DNA of 33,867 nucleotides. Origin: Rickettsiales bacterium. GTDB lineage: Bacteria; Pseudomonadota; Alphaproteobacteria; Rickettsiales; SXRF01. The notes beneath the pieces are model-generated. The model did no database searches. It had not been told where the DNA came from and saw nothing but the letters and a program-made list of their open reading frames with translations. The stretch lies in assembly GCA_005792635.1 (NCBI GenBank), contig SXRF01000100.1, positions 1-33,867 on the forward strand. The letters run 5' to 3'. Each line of letters starts with the position of its first letter. Within the stretch, counting starts at the first letter, position 1. This document shows, one piece after another, positions 22,599 to 30,052 of this stretch. Position numbers and translations under genes: made by a program.

Positions 22599-23447
22599 TT
22601 ATTGGGTTGGTTTTGCATTAGCATCCGCCGCAGGTGGTGTAGGCGGTGTGGCGGTTGGTGGTGTGGTTGCAGGCGGCTCGGCAGTAGTCGTATCAGCTGC
22701 CCCATTTGTTATTTTGCTGTTTATTTTGCGCTCGTTTGCCAGCTCAACGGTGAGCTGCTTTGCCTTTTTTGGATTCATTGCGGCGAGGATGGGCGCGGCT
22801 TTTTTCTCCGCCATCGCGTCAATAACCAACAGCAAGATTGGCATTTCCACCTCGTCAAAAATCCGCGCTGCTTCACTTGGTTTCATATTTTCATAGATTT
22901 TCACTAGGCTATGAATTTTTGCGTCTTCCTGCGCGTTGTATTTTTCCAGTAGCGCAGCCACTTGTTTTTTCATTGCTTCAATTTGTAAAATTTTTTCATT
23001 AATGCGCTTTTGCGTAGCGTCAAGAGCGGCTTCTTTTATTTGGATATTGGTTTCCCAGCGTTCAAGCTCCTCGCGGCGTTTGGACAGGCTTTGCAGCAAC
23101 TCCACCTCCACATCCGTATAGCGATGATCGGCGGTATTATCTATTTCCTTGGAAACATTGGGATTTTTTTCTTCTTTCTTTTCTTCTGATTTATGCTCGC
23201 CGCCTTCGGCTGGTTTTTCTTCAGGTTTTTTTTCCTCTGGCTTTTTGGCGGATTTTTCTTGGTCAGCAGCGGCGGGCTTTTCCGCAGAAATATTGGTGGG
23301 TTTTTCTGGCTGCTGCGCCTCTACACTGCCGATGAATAGCGACTCGGTATCGCGCACCATGCCCATAATTTTTACGCCAAGCAGCAACGACGCAGTGACA
23401 ATCGTCGCGGGAAGTAGGCGGAATATTTTGCGCTTAAACAAACTCAT
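22599..23447 (-). CDS. MotE-like flagellar protein (MgtE N-terminal domain)
   Basis: The 282-residue product has a short cytoplasmic start, a membrane helix (about 13-30), a Lys/Glu/Pro-rich linker (about 44-105, EKSAKKPEEKKPEEKPAEGG), a coiled coil (about 110-180), and an MgtE-N-like helical domain (VKIYENMKPSEAARIFDEVEMPILLLVIDAM and PILAAMNPKKAKQLT). This matches alphaproteobacterial MotE-like proteins, thought to act as periplasmic motor chaperones or scaffolds. The C-terminus is Ala/Pro/Thr-rich. The ATG overlaps the stop of the DUF6468 gene (ATGA), so it is coupled. Whether the bulk is periplasmic follows from the single N-terminal helix. Confidence 0.85.
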   Translation of the reverse strand: MSLFKRKIFRLLPATIVTASLLLGVKIMGMVRDTESLFIGSVEAQQPEKPTNISAEKPAAADQEKSAKKPEEKKPEEKPAEGGEHKSEEKKEEKNPNVSKEIDNTADHRYTDVEVELLQSLSKRREELERWETNIQIKEAALDATQKRINEKILQIEAMKKQVAALLEKYNAQEDAKIHSLVKIYENMKPSEAARIFDEVEMPILLLVIDAMAEKKAAPILAAMNPKKAKQLTVELANERKINSKITNGAADTTTAEPPATTPPTATPPTPPAADANAKPTQ

Positions 23448-24085
23448 CCTTTGATACCTGCGCGAATCATGTCCAGAAGCTCCTTTTCGGCTTTTGAGCG
23501 ATTATTACTATCTGATTTTTCTTGGAATTTTTCAGGAGATTTTTCTTGCCTACCAGCCGCAGGTTTTACCCGCCCGATAACGCGATCTAGCACCGCTTCA
23601 ATTGACGCGCTGGCTGATGATTTCGCCGCTGTTTTTTCTGATTTTTTTTCCAAAACGGGCTGTGGTTTTAGGTTGTGCCTTGGTAAAAATTCCTCTTCCT
23701 GCTCGTTCGCTATTTCTGGCTCTTTTATTGGCTCAACATTAACGCGGCTGCGGGCGCGGTTGACGGCGAAATTCGCGTCCAGCTGGTCGGCAAGGCGGTT
23801 GCCTTTATCAATCATAAAATTAAGGTCATCCATCACAAAATTGGCTTTATCAATCCGTACCTGAATATTCTCGCCAATTTTTTTGCTGGCGGATTGCAAA
23901 GCGATAATCGTTTCGGAAGCGCGGGTGGTGGATTCATCAAAATATTTAAGCAAACTGGAAAGCTCGCTTTTGCTGTCTTGCAGAATTTTTATACGGCGGT
24001 TAAGCACCCAGCAATAGCTGATAGTCGCCATCAACAAGCCCGTGATGAGCAGATTAAGCAACAAACTCATAACGCCCAGTGTCAT
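23444..24085 (-). CDS. DUF6468 family protein, flagellar gene neighbour
   Basis: The 213-residue product has one N-terminal membrane helix (about 5-27, VMSLLLNLLITGLLMATISY), a coiled-coil region (NRRIKILQDSKSELSSLLKYF to DDLNFMIDKGNRLADQLD) that carries the DUF6468 signature, and a disordered Lys/Ser-rich tail (EKSEKTAAKSSASASIEAVL). The family occurs between fliM and the motE-like gene in alphaproteobacteria, so a motor-assembly role is likely but unproven. Ribosome-binding site ATGGAGACAAAATT. Two palindromic repeats separate it from fliM. Confidence 0.85.
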   Translation of the reverse strand: MTLGVMSLLLNLLITGLLMATISYCWVLNRRIKILQDSKSELSSLLKYFDESTTRASETIIALQSASKKIGENIQVRIDKANFVMDDLNFMIDKGNRLADQLDANFAVNRARSRVNVEPIKEPEIANEQEEEFLPRHNLKPQPVLEKKSEKTAAKSSASASIEAVLDRVIGRVKPAAGRQEKSPEKFQEKSDSNNRSKAEKELLDMIRAGIKG

Positions 24086-24098
24086 AATTTTGTCTCCA

Positions 24099-24187
24099 TT
24101 GTCATCCCCGCCTTGTGCGGGGATCTAGGGCTAAAGCCACAGGCGGAGTTTGTGTCAATAGATCCCCGCACAAGGCGGGGATGACGA
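24099..24187. repeat. Palindromic dispersed repeat with 27-bp perfect inverted arms
   Basis: The arms 24101-24127 and 24159-24185 are perfect 27-bp inverted repeats (GTCATCCCCGCCTTGTGC... and its complement) around a 31-bp centre; each arm also folds on itself (CCCCGC/GCGGGG). It lies between fliM and the DUF6468 gene and is the cleanest copy of the TTGTCAT family in the window. Confidence 0.9.
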
Positions 24188-24215
24188 CCACTGAATGACA
24201 ATTCGCTAACAGAAA

Positions 24216-24231
24216 TCATAGATGCGTCTCC
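24216..24231. repeat. 16-bp direct repeat, copy 1 (possible target-site duplication)
   Basis: TCATAGATGCGTCTCC, identical to 24362-24377, which is the last codons and stop of fliM. It flanks the palindromic element 24233-24346 on its far side. Confidence 0.8.
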
Positions 24232-24232
24232 A

Positions 24233-24346
24233 TGTCATGCCAGACGCAAGTTTTACCAGCTAGCGTAGCGAGGTGCGAGGAAAACTTAGCGATGTGGCAT
24301 CCAGAAAGATGGTTGTAACTGGATGCCAGCCTACGCTGGCATGACA
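24233..24346. repeat. Palindromic dispersed repeat flanked by 16-bp direct repeats
   Basis: A 114-bp element with ends TGTCATGCCAG and CTGGCATGACA (perfect 11-bp inverted repeat) and inner arms GGCATCCAG/CTGGATGCC. Same plan as 5613-5728. It sits 1 bp from one 16-bp repeat and 15 bp from the other, as expected if it was inserted at the end of fliM with duplication of the target. Confidence 0.85.
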
Positions 24347-24361
24347 ATATAACTCCAAGGG

Positions 24362-25486
24362 TCATAGATGCGTCTCCCGCGTTTTCTGCTTCACAGGGTC
24401 GTGAATGGAAATGGCGATATTTTCGCGCACTCGCCCTAGCGTTCCCGTGGTCACAGGAATGCCGCCACAGCGAAGCGTTATATCGTCATCAGGAGCGCAA
24501 TCAAGCAGCATGGTGCTGCCAACTTTCAGGCTCATAATATCGCGCAGCGACACGACTTTTTCGTTAAAAATCGCTTCAATTTCAATATTCGTTCCGCGCA
24601 GTTCCTTGCCCAGATATTTTTCCCAGACTGTGTCCTTGCCGAAATTCTCGCCCATGAACATTTGCAACAGCAAATCACGCACAGGCTCAAGCGTAGTGTG
24701 TGGCAGAAGAATTTCCAGCATTCCGCCGCGATCATCCGCCATATCCACACGGAAACGCACGAGCAGGGCAGGGTTTCCCGGCCGCGTAATCGTGGCAAAG
24801 CGAGGGTTATTTTCCAAGCGTTCAAAATGAAAAGTGACGGGCGAAAGTGGCTCAAAAGCCGCGCTCATATCCGCCAGCACCACATCCACCATGCGCTTTA
24901 CAATATCCTGCTCAATCGTAGTGTATGGGCGACCTTCAACGCGGATTGGGCGATCGGACTTCCTGCCGCCCAGCAAAATATCCACCATGGAATAAATATG
25001 CGAGCTATCAACAGTAATCAGCCCAAAATTTTCCCACTCAACAGCGCGAAAAACCAGCAGCAAAGCGGGAAGGGGGATAGAGTTCAGATAATCCTCAAAC
25101 TTGATGCTAACCATGGATTCCAGATTAACATCAACATTTTCTGAGGTGAAATTGCGTAAGGAAGTTGAAAGCTGGCGCACCAAGCGGTCAAAAACCACCT
25201 CCATCATCGGCAATTTTTCATACGCCGTCATGGATTTATCAAGGATGGCGAAAATTCCGTCTGTCCGCCCGCCGCCACCATCTTTTTTTACATCAAAACC
25301 AAGCAGGGAATCAATCTCATCCTGATTGAGAACACGCGGTGGCTCACCACTTTCCGCCGCCATTGCCGCTGCCATCTCGTCATCAGCCGCGGGTTCTCCA
25401 GCCTTTTTTTCCTCAAGCTCCAGCATAGACGCCCACTCGGCGGCTGCCGCATCGTCCTCTGGTTTTGTTGGTTCGTTATCAGCCAT
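24362..25486 (-). CDS. fliM: Flagellar motor switch protein FliM
   Basis: C-ring switch component that binds CheY-P and, with FliG and FliN, sets rotation direction. The 374-residue product has an acidic N-terminal extension, the CheY-binding motif VLNQDEIDSLLGF (about residues 57-69), the middle CheC-like domain (SIKFEDYLNSIPLPALL, MVDILLGGR, TTIEQDIVKRMVDVVLADM), and a C-terminal FliN-like SpoA domain (IEAIFNEKVVSLRDIMSLKVGSTMLLD). It is longer than typical FliM (~330) because of the extension. The last codons and stop lie in a 16-bp repeat duplicated beyond the adjacent palindromic element. First gene of the minus-strand flagellar run. Confidence 0.97.
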   Translation of the reverse strand: MADNEPTKPEDDAAAAEWASMLELEEKKAGEPAADDEMAAAMAAESGEPPRVLNQDEIDSLLGFDVKKDGGGGRTDGIFAILDKSMTAYEKLPMMEVVFDRLVRQLSTSLRNFTSENVDVNLESMVSIKFEDYLNSIPLPALLLVFRAVEWENFGLITVDSSHIYSMVDILLGGRKSDRPIRVEGRPYTTIEQDIVKRMVDVVLADMSAAFEPLSPVTFHFERLENNPRFATITRPGNPALLVRFRVDMADDRGGMLEILLPHTTLEPVRDLLLQMFMGENFGKDTVWEKYLGKELRGTNIEIEAIFNEKVVSLRDIMSLKVGSTMLLDCAPDDDITLRCGGIPVTTGTLGRVRENIAISIHDPVKQKTRETHL

Positions 25487-25601
25487 GGTTTTTATAATAT
25501 GCTAGCTATTGATGTTGATGGTTTTTATAACACAGTGATAAATACACAGCAACAAATAACAAGTGATTTTTCTGATTGGCTTTGTTGTATAATTGTTTAT
25601 T

Positions 25602-26882
25602 ATGCCAAAAATGTTTCCAAAATTTGAACGCACCATTGCCGCCCGTTATCTTCGCGCCCGCCGCGAGGAAGGTTTTATCTCGGTTATCGCGCTGTTTTCG
25701 CTGGTGGGTATTGCGCTTGGCGTTGCCACTTTGATTGTGGTTTTATCGGTGATGAACGGCGTGCGCGGCGAACTAATCAACAGCATCATCGGGCTGGAAG
25801 GACATGTAACAGTTTATTCCAATGAGCGCGGCGGAATTGCTGATTATGACAAATTAAGCACCGATTTATCGGGAATTGCTGGCGTAAAATACGCCATGCC
25901 CAAAATTGAAGGGCAGATTATGGCAAGCGCGAACGGCGTTAATACGGGCGCGATGGTCTCTGGTTTTCGGGCGGAGGATCTGGATAAAAAACCCTTGCTG
26001 GTGAAAAAAATTGACGCGGATTCGCTTGCGGCTTTTAAGCGCGGTGAGGGGGTGATAATCGGTGCGCGGATGGCGGATAAGCTGCGCCTGCGTGTGGGTG
26101 ATGATATAACGCTGATTTCGCCAGATGGTCGGGCGACGATTGCGGGCGTTGTGCCGAGGGTGAAGGCGTATCCTATTGTTGGCACATTTGAGGTCGGCAT
26201 GTTCGCTTATGACAGCGGCTTAATTCTCATGCCGTTTTCCGAGGCGCAGATTTATTTCAAGCTCCACGAAAATGACGCGGATAATGTTTCCGCGATTGAG
26301 GTTATAAGCGACAATCCAGACAATGCGCTAGACATTGCCCGCGAGGCTTCGCAGTTGCTTAATGCGGCTTATAATGGCGGTTATCGCCTTTATGATTGGA
26401 AAACCTCCAACAACCATATTTTTGAGGCGGTGTTGGTGCAGCGCAATGTGATGTTTTTAATTCTCATGCTGATTATTCTCGTTGCCTCGTTCAATATCAT
26501 TTCCAGCCTGATTATGCTGGTGCGCGAAAAAGGGCGCGATATTGCGATTTTGCGGACGATGGGCGCAAGTCGCGGCTCTATATCGCGGATATTTTTTATG
26601 TGTGGCGCAAGTGTCGGCGTTATGGGTGCGCTTATTGGCTTGTTTCTTGGGCTGCTGATTGCCTTTAACACCGAGAATATACAATCTTGGCTGGAAAGCA
26701 TGATGGGACATAAATTATTCCCCGCCGAGCTTTATTTCCTCTCGCATTTGCCGTCAAAGGTGGATCTGTCAGAGGTGGCGGGTGTGCTGGTTTTCTCGCT
26801 CGCTCTTTCCTTCCTCGCCACCATTTATCCCGCCCGCCGCGCCGCCAAGCTCAACCCAGCGGAGGCTTTACGATATGAGTAA
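25602..26882 (+). CDS. lolC: Lipoprotein-releasing ABC transporter permease LolC/LolE
   Basis: Inner-membrane permease that, with LolD, extracts lipoproteins and passes them to LolA. The product (about 426 residues from ATG 25602) has the N-terminal FERTIAARYLRARREEGFISVIALFSLVGIALGVATLI, a large periplasmic domain (about 50-270), and three C-terminal helices of the FtsX-like domain (FLILMLIILVASFNIISSL, then GREKGRDIAILRTMGASRG-type coupling helix). The track's TTG 25593 is less likely; ATG 25611 is another option. No Shine-Dalgarno is visible, and TATAAT lies at 25588-25593, so the mRNA may be leaderless. Alphaproteobacteria often have one LolC/E-type permease. Confidence 0.94.
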   Translation: MPKMFPKFERTIAARYLRARREEGFISVIALFSLVGIALGVATLIVVLSVMNGVRGELINSIIGLEGHVTVYSNERGGIADYDKLSTDLSGIAGVKYAMPKIEGQIMASANGVNTGAMVSGFRAEDLDKKPLLVKKIDADSLAAFKRGEGVIIGARMADKLRLRVGDDITLISPDGRATIAGVVPRVKAYPIVGTFEVGMFAYDSGLILMPFSEAQIYFKLHENDADNVSAIEVISDNPDNALDIAREASQLLNAAYNGGYRLYDWKTSNNHIFEAVLVQRNVMFLILMLIILVASFNIISSLIMLVREKGRDIAILRTMGASRGSISRIFFMCGASVGVMGALIGLFLGLLIAFNTENIQSWLESMMGHKLFPAELYFLSHLPSKVDLSEVAGVLVFSLALSFLATIYPARRAAKLNPAEALRYE

Positions 26883-26886
26883 GCAC

Positions 26887-26914
26887 GAGTTTGGAGTTTT
26901 GAGTGTGGAGTGTG
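26887..26914 (+). repeat. Heptanucleotide tandem array (4 units) at lolC/lolD junction
   Basis: GAGTTTG, GAGTTTT, GAGTGTG, GAGTGTG: four 7-bp units beginning 4 bp after the lolC stop. Different unit sequence from the arrays in kdsB and the glycosylase gene but the same unit length and copy number. Confidence 0.8.
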
Positions 26915-26942
26915 GTGAAGCAATAATATTGGGGGTTATATT

Positions 26943-27620
26943 ATGACCAATTCCACACTTGAGCTAAAAAATATCACAAAAACCTACAGCCAAGCAGGTG
27001 AAAAGCTCGCGGTGCTTTCTGGCTTGAATTTAGAAGTGAAGGCTGGCGAGGTGGTGGCTTTGGTTGGGCAAAGTGGCTCTGGTAAAAGCACACTCCTCCA
27101 AATTGCGGGTTTGCTGGATAACCCGACCAGCGGCTCAGTTGCCATTCGCGGCGAAGATTTAAGCTCGGCAAGTGACAAAAAACGCACAATGGCGCGGCGG
27201 AAATATCTAGGTTTTATCTATCAATTTCATCATTTGCTGCCCGAATTTTCCGCGCTGGAAAATGTGGTTATGCCGCAAATGATTGCGGGAGTTTCGGAAA
27301 AAATGGCGCAGGAAACCGCGCGGGAATTGCTCGGGGAGCTTGGGCTTTCGTCGCGGATGAGCCATCGCCCAGCGCGGCTTTCTGGCGGTGAACAACAGCG
27401 CGTTGCCATCGCCCGCGCCCTTGCCAACTCGCCCGCCCTTGTGCTTGCCGACGAACCAACGGGGAATTTAGACCCCAAAACGGCGGGGGAAGTGTTCGAT
27501 ATGTTCATGCGACTAGCCCGCGAACGGGGGCAATCCGCCCTTGTTGCGACCCATAATCTCGAGTTGGCGGGGCGGATGGATAGAATTGTGCGGCTGGAAA
27601 ATGGGAAATTAAATTTCTAA
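26943..27620 (+). CDS. lolD: Lipoprotein-releasing ABC transporter ATPase LolD
   Basis: ATPase that powers lipoprotein release by the LolC/E permease. The 225-residue product has Walker A GQSGSGKST (42-50), Q-loop YQFHHLLPEFSALENV, signature LSGGEQQRVAIARAL (146-160), Walker B VLADEPTGNLD and H-loop VATHN. Full-length for the family. ATG 26943 follows TTGGGGGTTATATT. It lies 60 bp after lolC, although these genes normally touch or overlap; the gap contains a 7-bp tandem array. Confidence 0.96.
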   Translation: MTNSTLELKNITKTYSQAGEKLAVLSGLNLEVKAGEVVALVGQSGSGKSTLLQIAGLLDNPTSGSVAIRGEDLSSASDKKRTMARRKYLGFIYQFHHLLPEFSALENVVMPQMIAGVSEKMAQETARELLGELGLSSRMSHRPARLSGGEQQRVAIARALANSPALVLADEPTGNLDPKTAGEVFDMFMRLARERGQSALVATHNLELAGRMDRIVRLENGKLNF

Positions 27621-27921
27621 AAATTGCGTTTTTGGGCGTTTTTTTATCCCAAAACACCCCGTTTTTTACTTTAAGTTCTCGTTGTAACCACTTGATATTT
27701 TTGAATTCACCTGTAAAAATACGGCTGATTTTTTTATTTTTTTTATTCTTGATAAATTTGTAATTTTTTTTCATTTTCACACTTCCAGAGCAATTTTATT
27801 CCCTGTATTATTGGAATATGCGCGATACAAAGATGACATTTCTTCGAAAATATGGAAATTGTCATAAAACTGTCATCTTTCCCTTATTGCCCTAGATTTT
27901 GGCTTGTGTTAAAGTCAACTC
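27621..27921. other. Intergenic region lolD to unknown membrane protein
   Basis: 301 bp without a supported gene. The first part is T-rich; TTTTGGG/CCCAAAA (27630-27654, 11-nt loop) is a weak terminator candidate for lolD. Further on lies a 10-bp inverted repeat AAAGATGACA (27829-27838)/TGTCATCTTT (27871-27880), whose right arm overlaps a Pho box. The minus-strand ORF 27505-27780 in the track covers the lolD end and looks spurious. Confidence 0.55.
27859..27876 (+). promoter_or_regulatory. Candidate PhoB box before 27922
   Basis: TTGTCATAAAACTGTCAT matches the PhoB consensus (CTGTCAT-N4-CTGTCAT) at 17 of 18 defined or spacer-consistent positions: two 7-bp direct repeats 11 bp apart. It ends 45 bp before ATG 27922. 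No ideal -10 at the canonical distance (TTATTG at +8, TAGATT at +17). Confidence 0.6.
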
Positions 27922-28392
27922 ATGATTGAAGAAGCCACAGACGCGCCAAAAAAACAGGAGGAATTGTCTACTTTCAACAAAGTGGCAAATGTTTTGGCGT
28001 ATCCAATTTCTGCTGGTTTTGGCTATTATGCTTTCAATTATACTGTTAATAATCAATTGTTTGACCATTTGAAGAAAATGGATGCCACACCAACATTGCA
28101 ACAAAAAACGATTGATTTTAGAGCAGAGGTTAAAGCTTCTGCCTTTAAGGATTTACCAAACAGAATGAAAGCCTATCATGCTAGTTGGTCTGATACTTAT
28201 AAAACTCGCTTGGAAGAATTAGGGTTTGATTCAATAGGCAGTAAATTAAAAGGCATTCACCCAGATCAGCGTTCGGAGGCAGTGGTTCTTGCTTTCACCG
28301 CTGCGACTATTGCTCTTGGAGTTGGCTTAACTATTGCTAATGGCAATAGATTTTTTGATAATTTATTCCCTTCCAAAGAAAAATCGCGTTAG
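27922..28392 (+). CDS. Unknown protein with two hydrophobic segments (156 aa)
   Basis: No family recognised. The 156-residue product has a charged N-terminus, a first hydrophobic segment (about 22-42, ANVLAYPISAGFGYYAFNYT), a soluble middle of about 75 residues with many Lys and Asp, and a second membrane segment (about 120-140, AVVLAFTAATIALGVGLTIA). It ends in a charged tail (LFPSKEKSR). This could place the middle in the periplasm. ATG 27922 has only a weak ribosome-binding stretch. It ends 3 bp before the convergent ETF-QO gene. The Pho box suggests phosphate-starvation control. Confidence 0.78.
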   Translation: MIEEATDAPKKQEELSTFNKVANVLAYPISAGFGYYAFNYTVNNQLFDHLKKMDATPTLQQKTIDFRAEVKASAFKDLPNRMKAYHASWSDTYKTRLEELGFDSIGSKLKGIHPDQRSEAVVLAFTAATIALGVGLTIANGNRFFDNLFPSKEKSR

Positions 28393-28395
28393 CCG

Positions 28396-30003
28396 CTACA
28401 TCCCATTATAATTCGGGCCACCGCCGCCTTCTGGCGTTTTCCACACGATATTTTGCGTCGGGTCTTTTATGTCGCAAGTTTTGCAATGGACGCAGTTCTG
28501 CGCGTTGATATGCAGGGCGGGTTTTCCGTTTTCCTCCACAATTTCATAAACGCCTGCTGGGCAATATCTTTGCTCTGGCGCGTCATACTCCGCCAAATTC
28601 AGCGCAATGGGAACGCTGGCATCTTTAAGCGTTAAATGCGCTGGCTGGTCTTCCTCTTGGTTGGTGCTGGACAGGAAAACCGAGGACAAGCGGTCAAATG
28701 TCAACTTTCCGTCTGGCTTTGGATAGCTGATTTTTGTGCAAGCTTTTGCGGGTTTTAATTGCGTGTGATCAGGGTGGTGATGCAGCGTCCACGGGGCTTT
28801 GCCGCGGAATATAAATGTGTCAATCGCCGCATATAACAGCCCCGCCCATAAGCCATAGCGAAAGCTTGGGCGGATATTGCGGACAGCGCGAAGCTCGCTA
28901 TACACCCAGCTGTTTTTTAGCGCGTCATTATATTGGTGCAAGTCGTCGTCATTTCCGCTGTTAATCGCTGCGGCAACCGCCTCCGCCGCCAGCATGGCGG
29001 ATTTCATGGCGGTGTGCGTGCCTTTTACTTTCGGCACATTCATAAAACCCGCCGCTGCGCCAATCAGTGCGCCACCAGCAAAAGTGAGCTTCGGTATTGA
29101 CTGAAATCCACCCTCATTCAGTGCGCGTGCGCCATAAGAAATCCGCCGCGCTCCGTCAAAAATTGGCGCAATCGCTGGGTGGGTTTTGAATTTTTGGAAT
29201 TCTTCGTAAGGATTTAGATATGGGTTTTGATAATCCAGCCCAACGACAAAGCCAACTGCGATTTTATTATCCGCCGCGTGGTAAATAAACGAGCCGCCAT
29301 AAACGGAATTAGACACAGGAAAACCAACGCTGTGCTGCGTCCGTCCTAGCTTATGATTCTCGGGTTTTACTTCCCAGATTTCCTTGATGCCGATGCCGTA
29401 GGTCTGCGCGTCACATTCGGCGCGGAGGTTGAATTTTTCCATTAGTTGTTGCGACAGTGAGCCGCGGCAACCCTCGGCAAATAGCGTGTATTTCCCGCGG
29501 ATTTCCACGCCTTCTTGATAGGTGGATTTTTTCGCGCCGTCCTTGCCGATGCCAAATTCACCAGTAACCACGCCCGCTACTCGCTCATTTTCAATAATCA
29601 ATTTCGCGGCGGGAAAGCCAGAAAAAATCTCTACACCCAAGCTTTCCGCCTGCGTCGCCAGCCATTTGCAGAAATTGCCCAGCGAAATAATATAATTGCC
29701 GTGATTGTTCATTTGCGGCGGGGTAGGCAGGCGGATAGCGCGGGTTTTGGTGAGGAATAAAAAGCGATCCTCGGTCGCGGGCGTATCCAGCGGTGCGCCG
29801 CGCTCGCGCCAGTCAGGCAATAATTCATTCAGTGCGCGAGGCTCAAGAACACAGCCAGAAATGATATGTGCGCCAACTTCCGAGCCTTTTTCCAGAACGC
29901 AAACGCTCACATCTGGCGCGAGCTGTTTCAGGCGAATCGCCGCCGACAGCCCAGCCGCCCCCGCACCCACAATAACCACATCATAATTCATAACTTCGGT
30001 CAT
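28396..30003 (-). CDS. Electron transfer flavoprotein-ubiquinone oxidoreductase
   Basis: Membrane-associated FAD and [4Fe-4S] enzyme that passes electrons from ETF (fatty-acid and amino-acid oxidation) to ubiquinone. The 535-residue product has the N-terminal FAD motif [16 protein letters not shown], the family stretch [22 protein letters not shown], ubiquinone-pocket-region residues in the middle, and the C-terminal cluster domain with four cysteines in YCPAGVYE and [17 protein letters not shown]. It ends [15 protein letters not shown], a near-universal C-terminus. Length is normal. Divergent from the glycosylase gene with 49 bp between starts. The ETF subunits are not in this window. Confidence 0.97.
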   Translation of the reverse strand: MTEVMNYDVVIVGAGAAGLSAAIRLKQLAPDVSVCVLEKGSEVGAHIISGCVLEPRALNELLPDWRERGAPLDTPATEDRFLFLTKTRAIRLPTPPQMNNHGNYIISLGNFCKWLATQAESLGVEIFSGFPAAKLIIENERVAGVVTGEFGIGKDGAKKSTYQEGVEIRGKYTLFAEGCRGSLSQQLMEKFNLRAECDAQTYGIGIKEIWEVKPENHKLGRTQHSVGFPVSNSVYGGSFIYHAADNKIAVGFVVGLDYQNPYLNPYEEFQKFKTHPAIAPIFDGARRISYGARALNEGGFQSIPKLTFAGGALIGAAAGFMNVPKVKGTHTAMKSAMLAAEAVAAAINSGNDDDLHQYNDALKNSWVYSELRAVRNIRPSFRYGLWAGLLYAAIDTFIFRGKAPWTLHHHPDHTQLKPAKACTKISYPKPDGKLTFDRLSSVFLSSTNQEEDQPAHLTLKDASVPIALNLAEYDAPEQRYCPAGVYEIVEENGKPALHINAQNCVHCKTCDIKDPTQNIVWKTPEGGGGPNYNGM

Positions 30004-30015
30004 ATATTCTCACGC

Positions 30016-30044
30016 TTTACATTATTCAGCATTCCTATCATTAT
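30016..30044 (+). promoter_or_regulatory. Candidate promoter of the uracil-DNA glycosylase gene
   Basis: TTTACA (30016-30021), 17 bp, CATTAT (30039-30044). The predicted start of transcription falls at about 30051, next to ATG 30053, and no ribosome-binding site is visible, so the mRNA may be leaderless. Confidence 0.4.
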
Positions 30045-30052
30045 AGCCATCT

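Noticed and set aside
25148-25157. TTCCTTACGC inside fliM (minus strand)
   Set aside because: Encodes conserved residues of fliM and has no partner half-site 11 bp upstream, so not counted as a regulon site.
27505-27780. 91-aa minus-strand ORF over the lolD end
   Set aside because: Lys/Asn-rich translation of A+T-rich intergenic DNA plus lolD antisense; no ribosome-binding site and no family.
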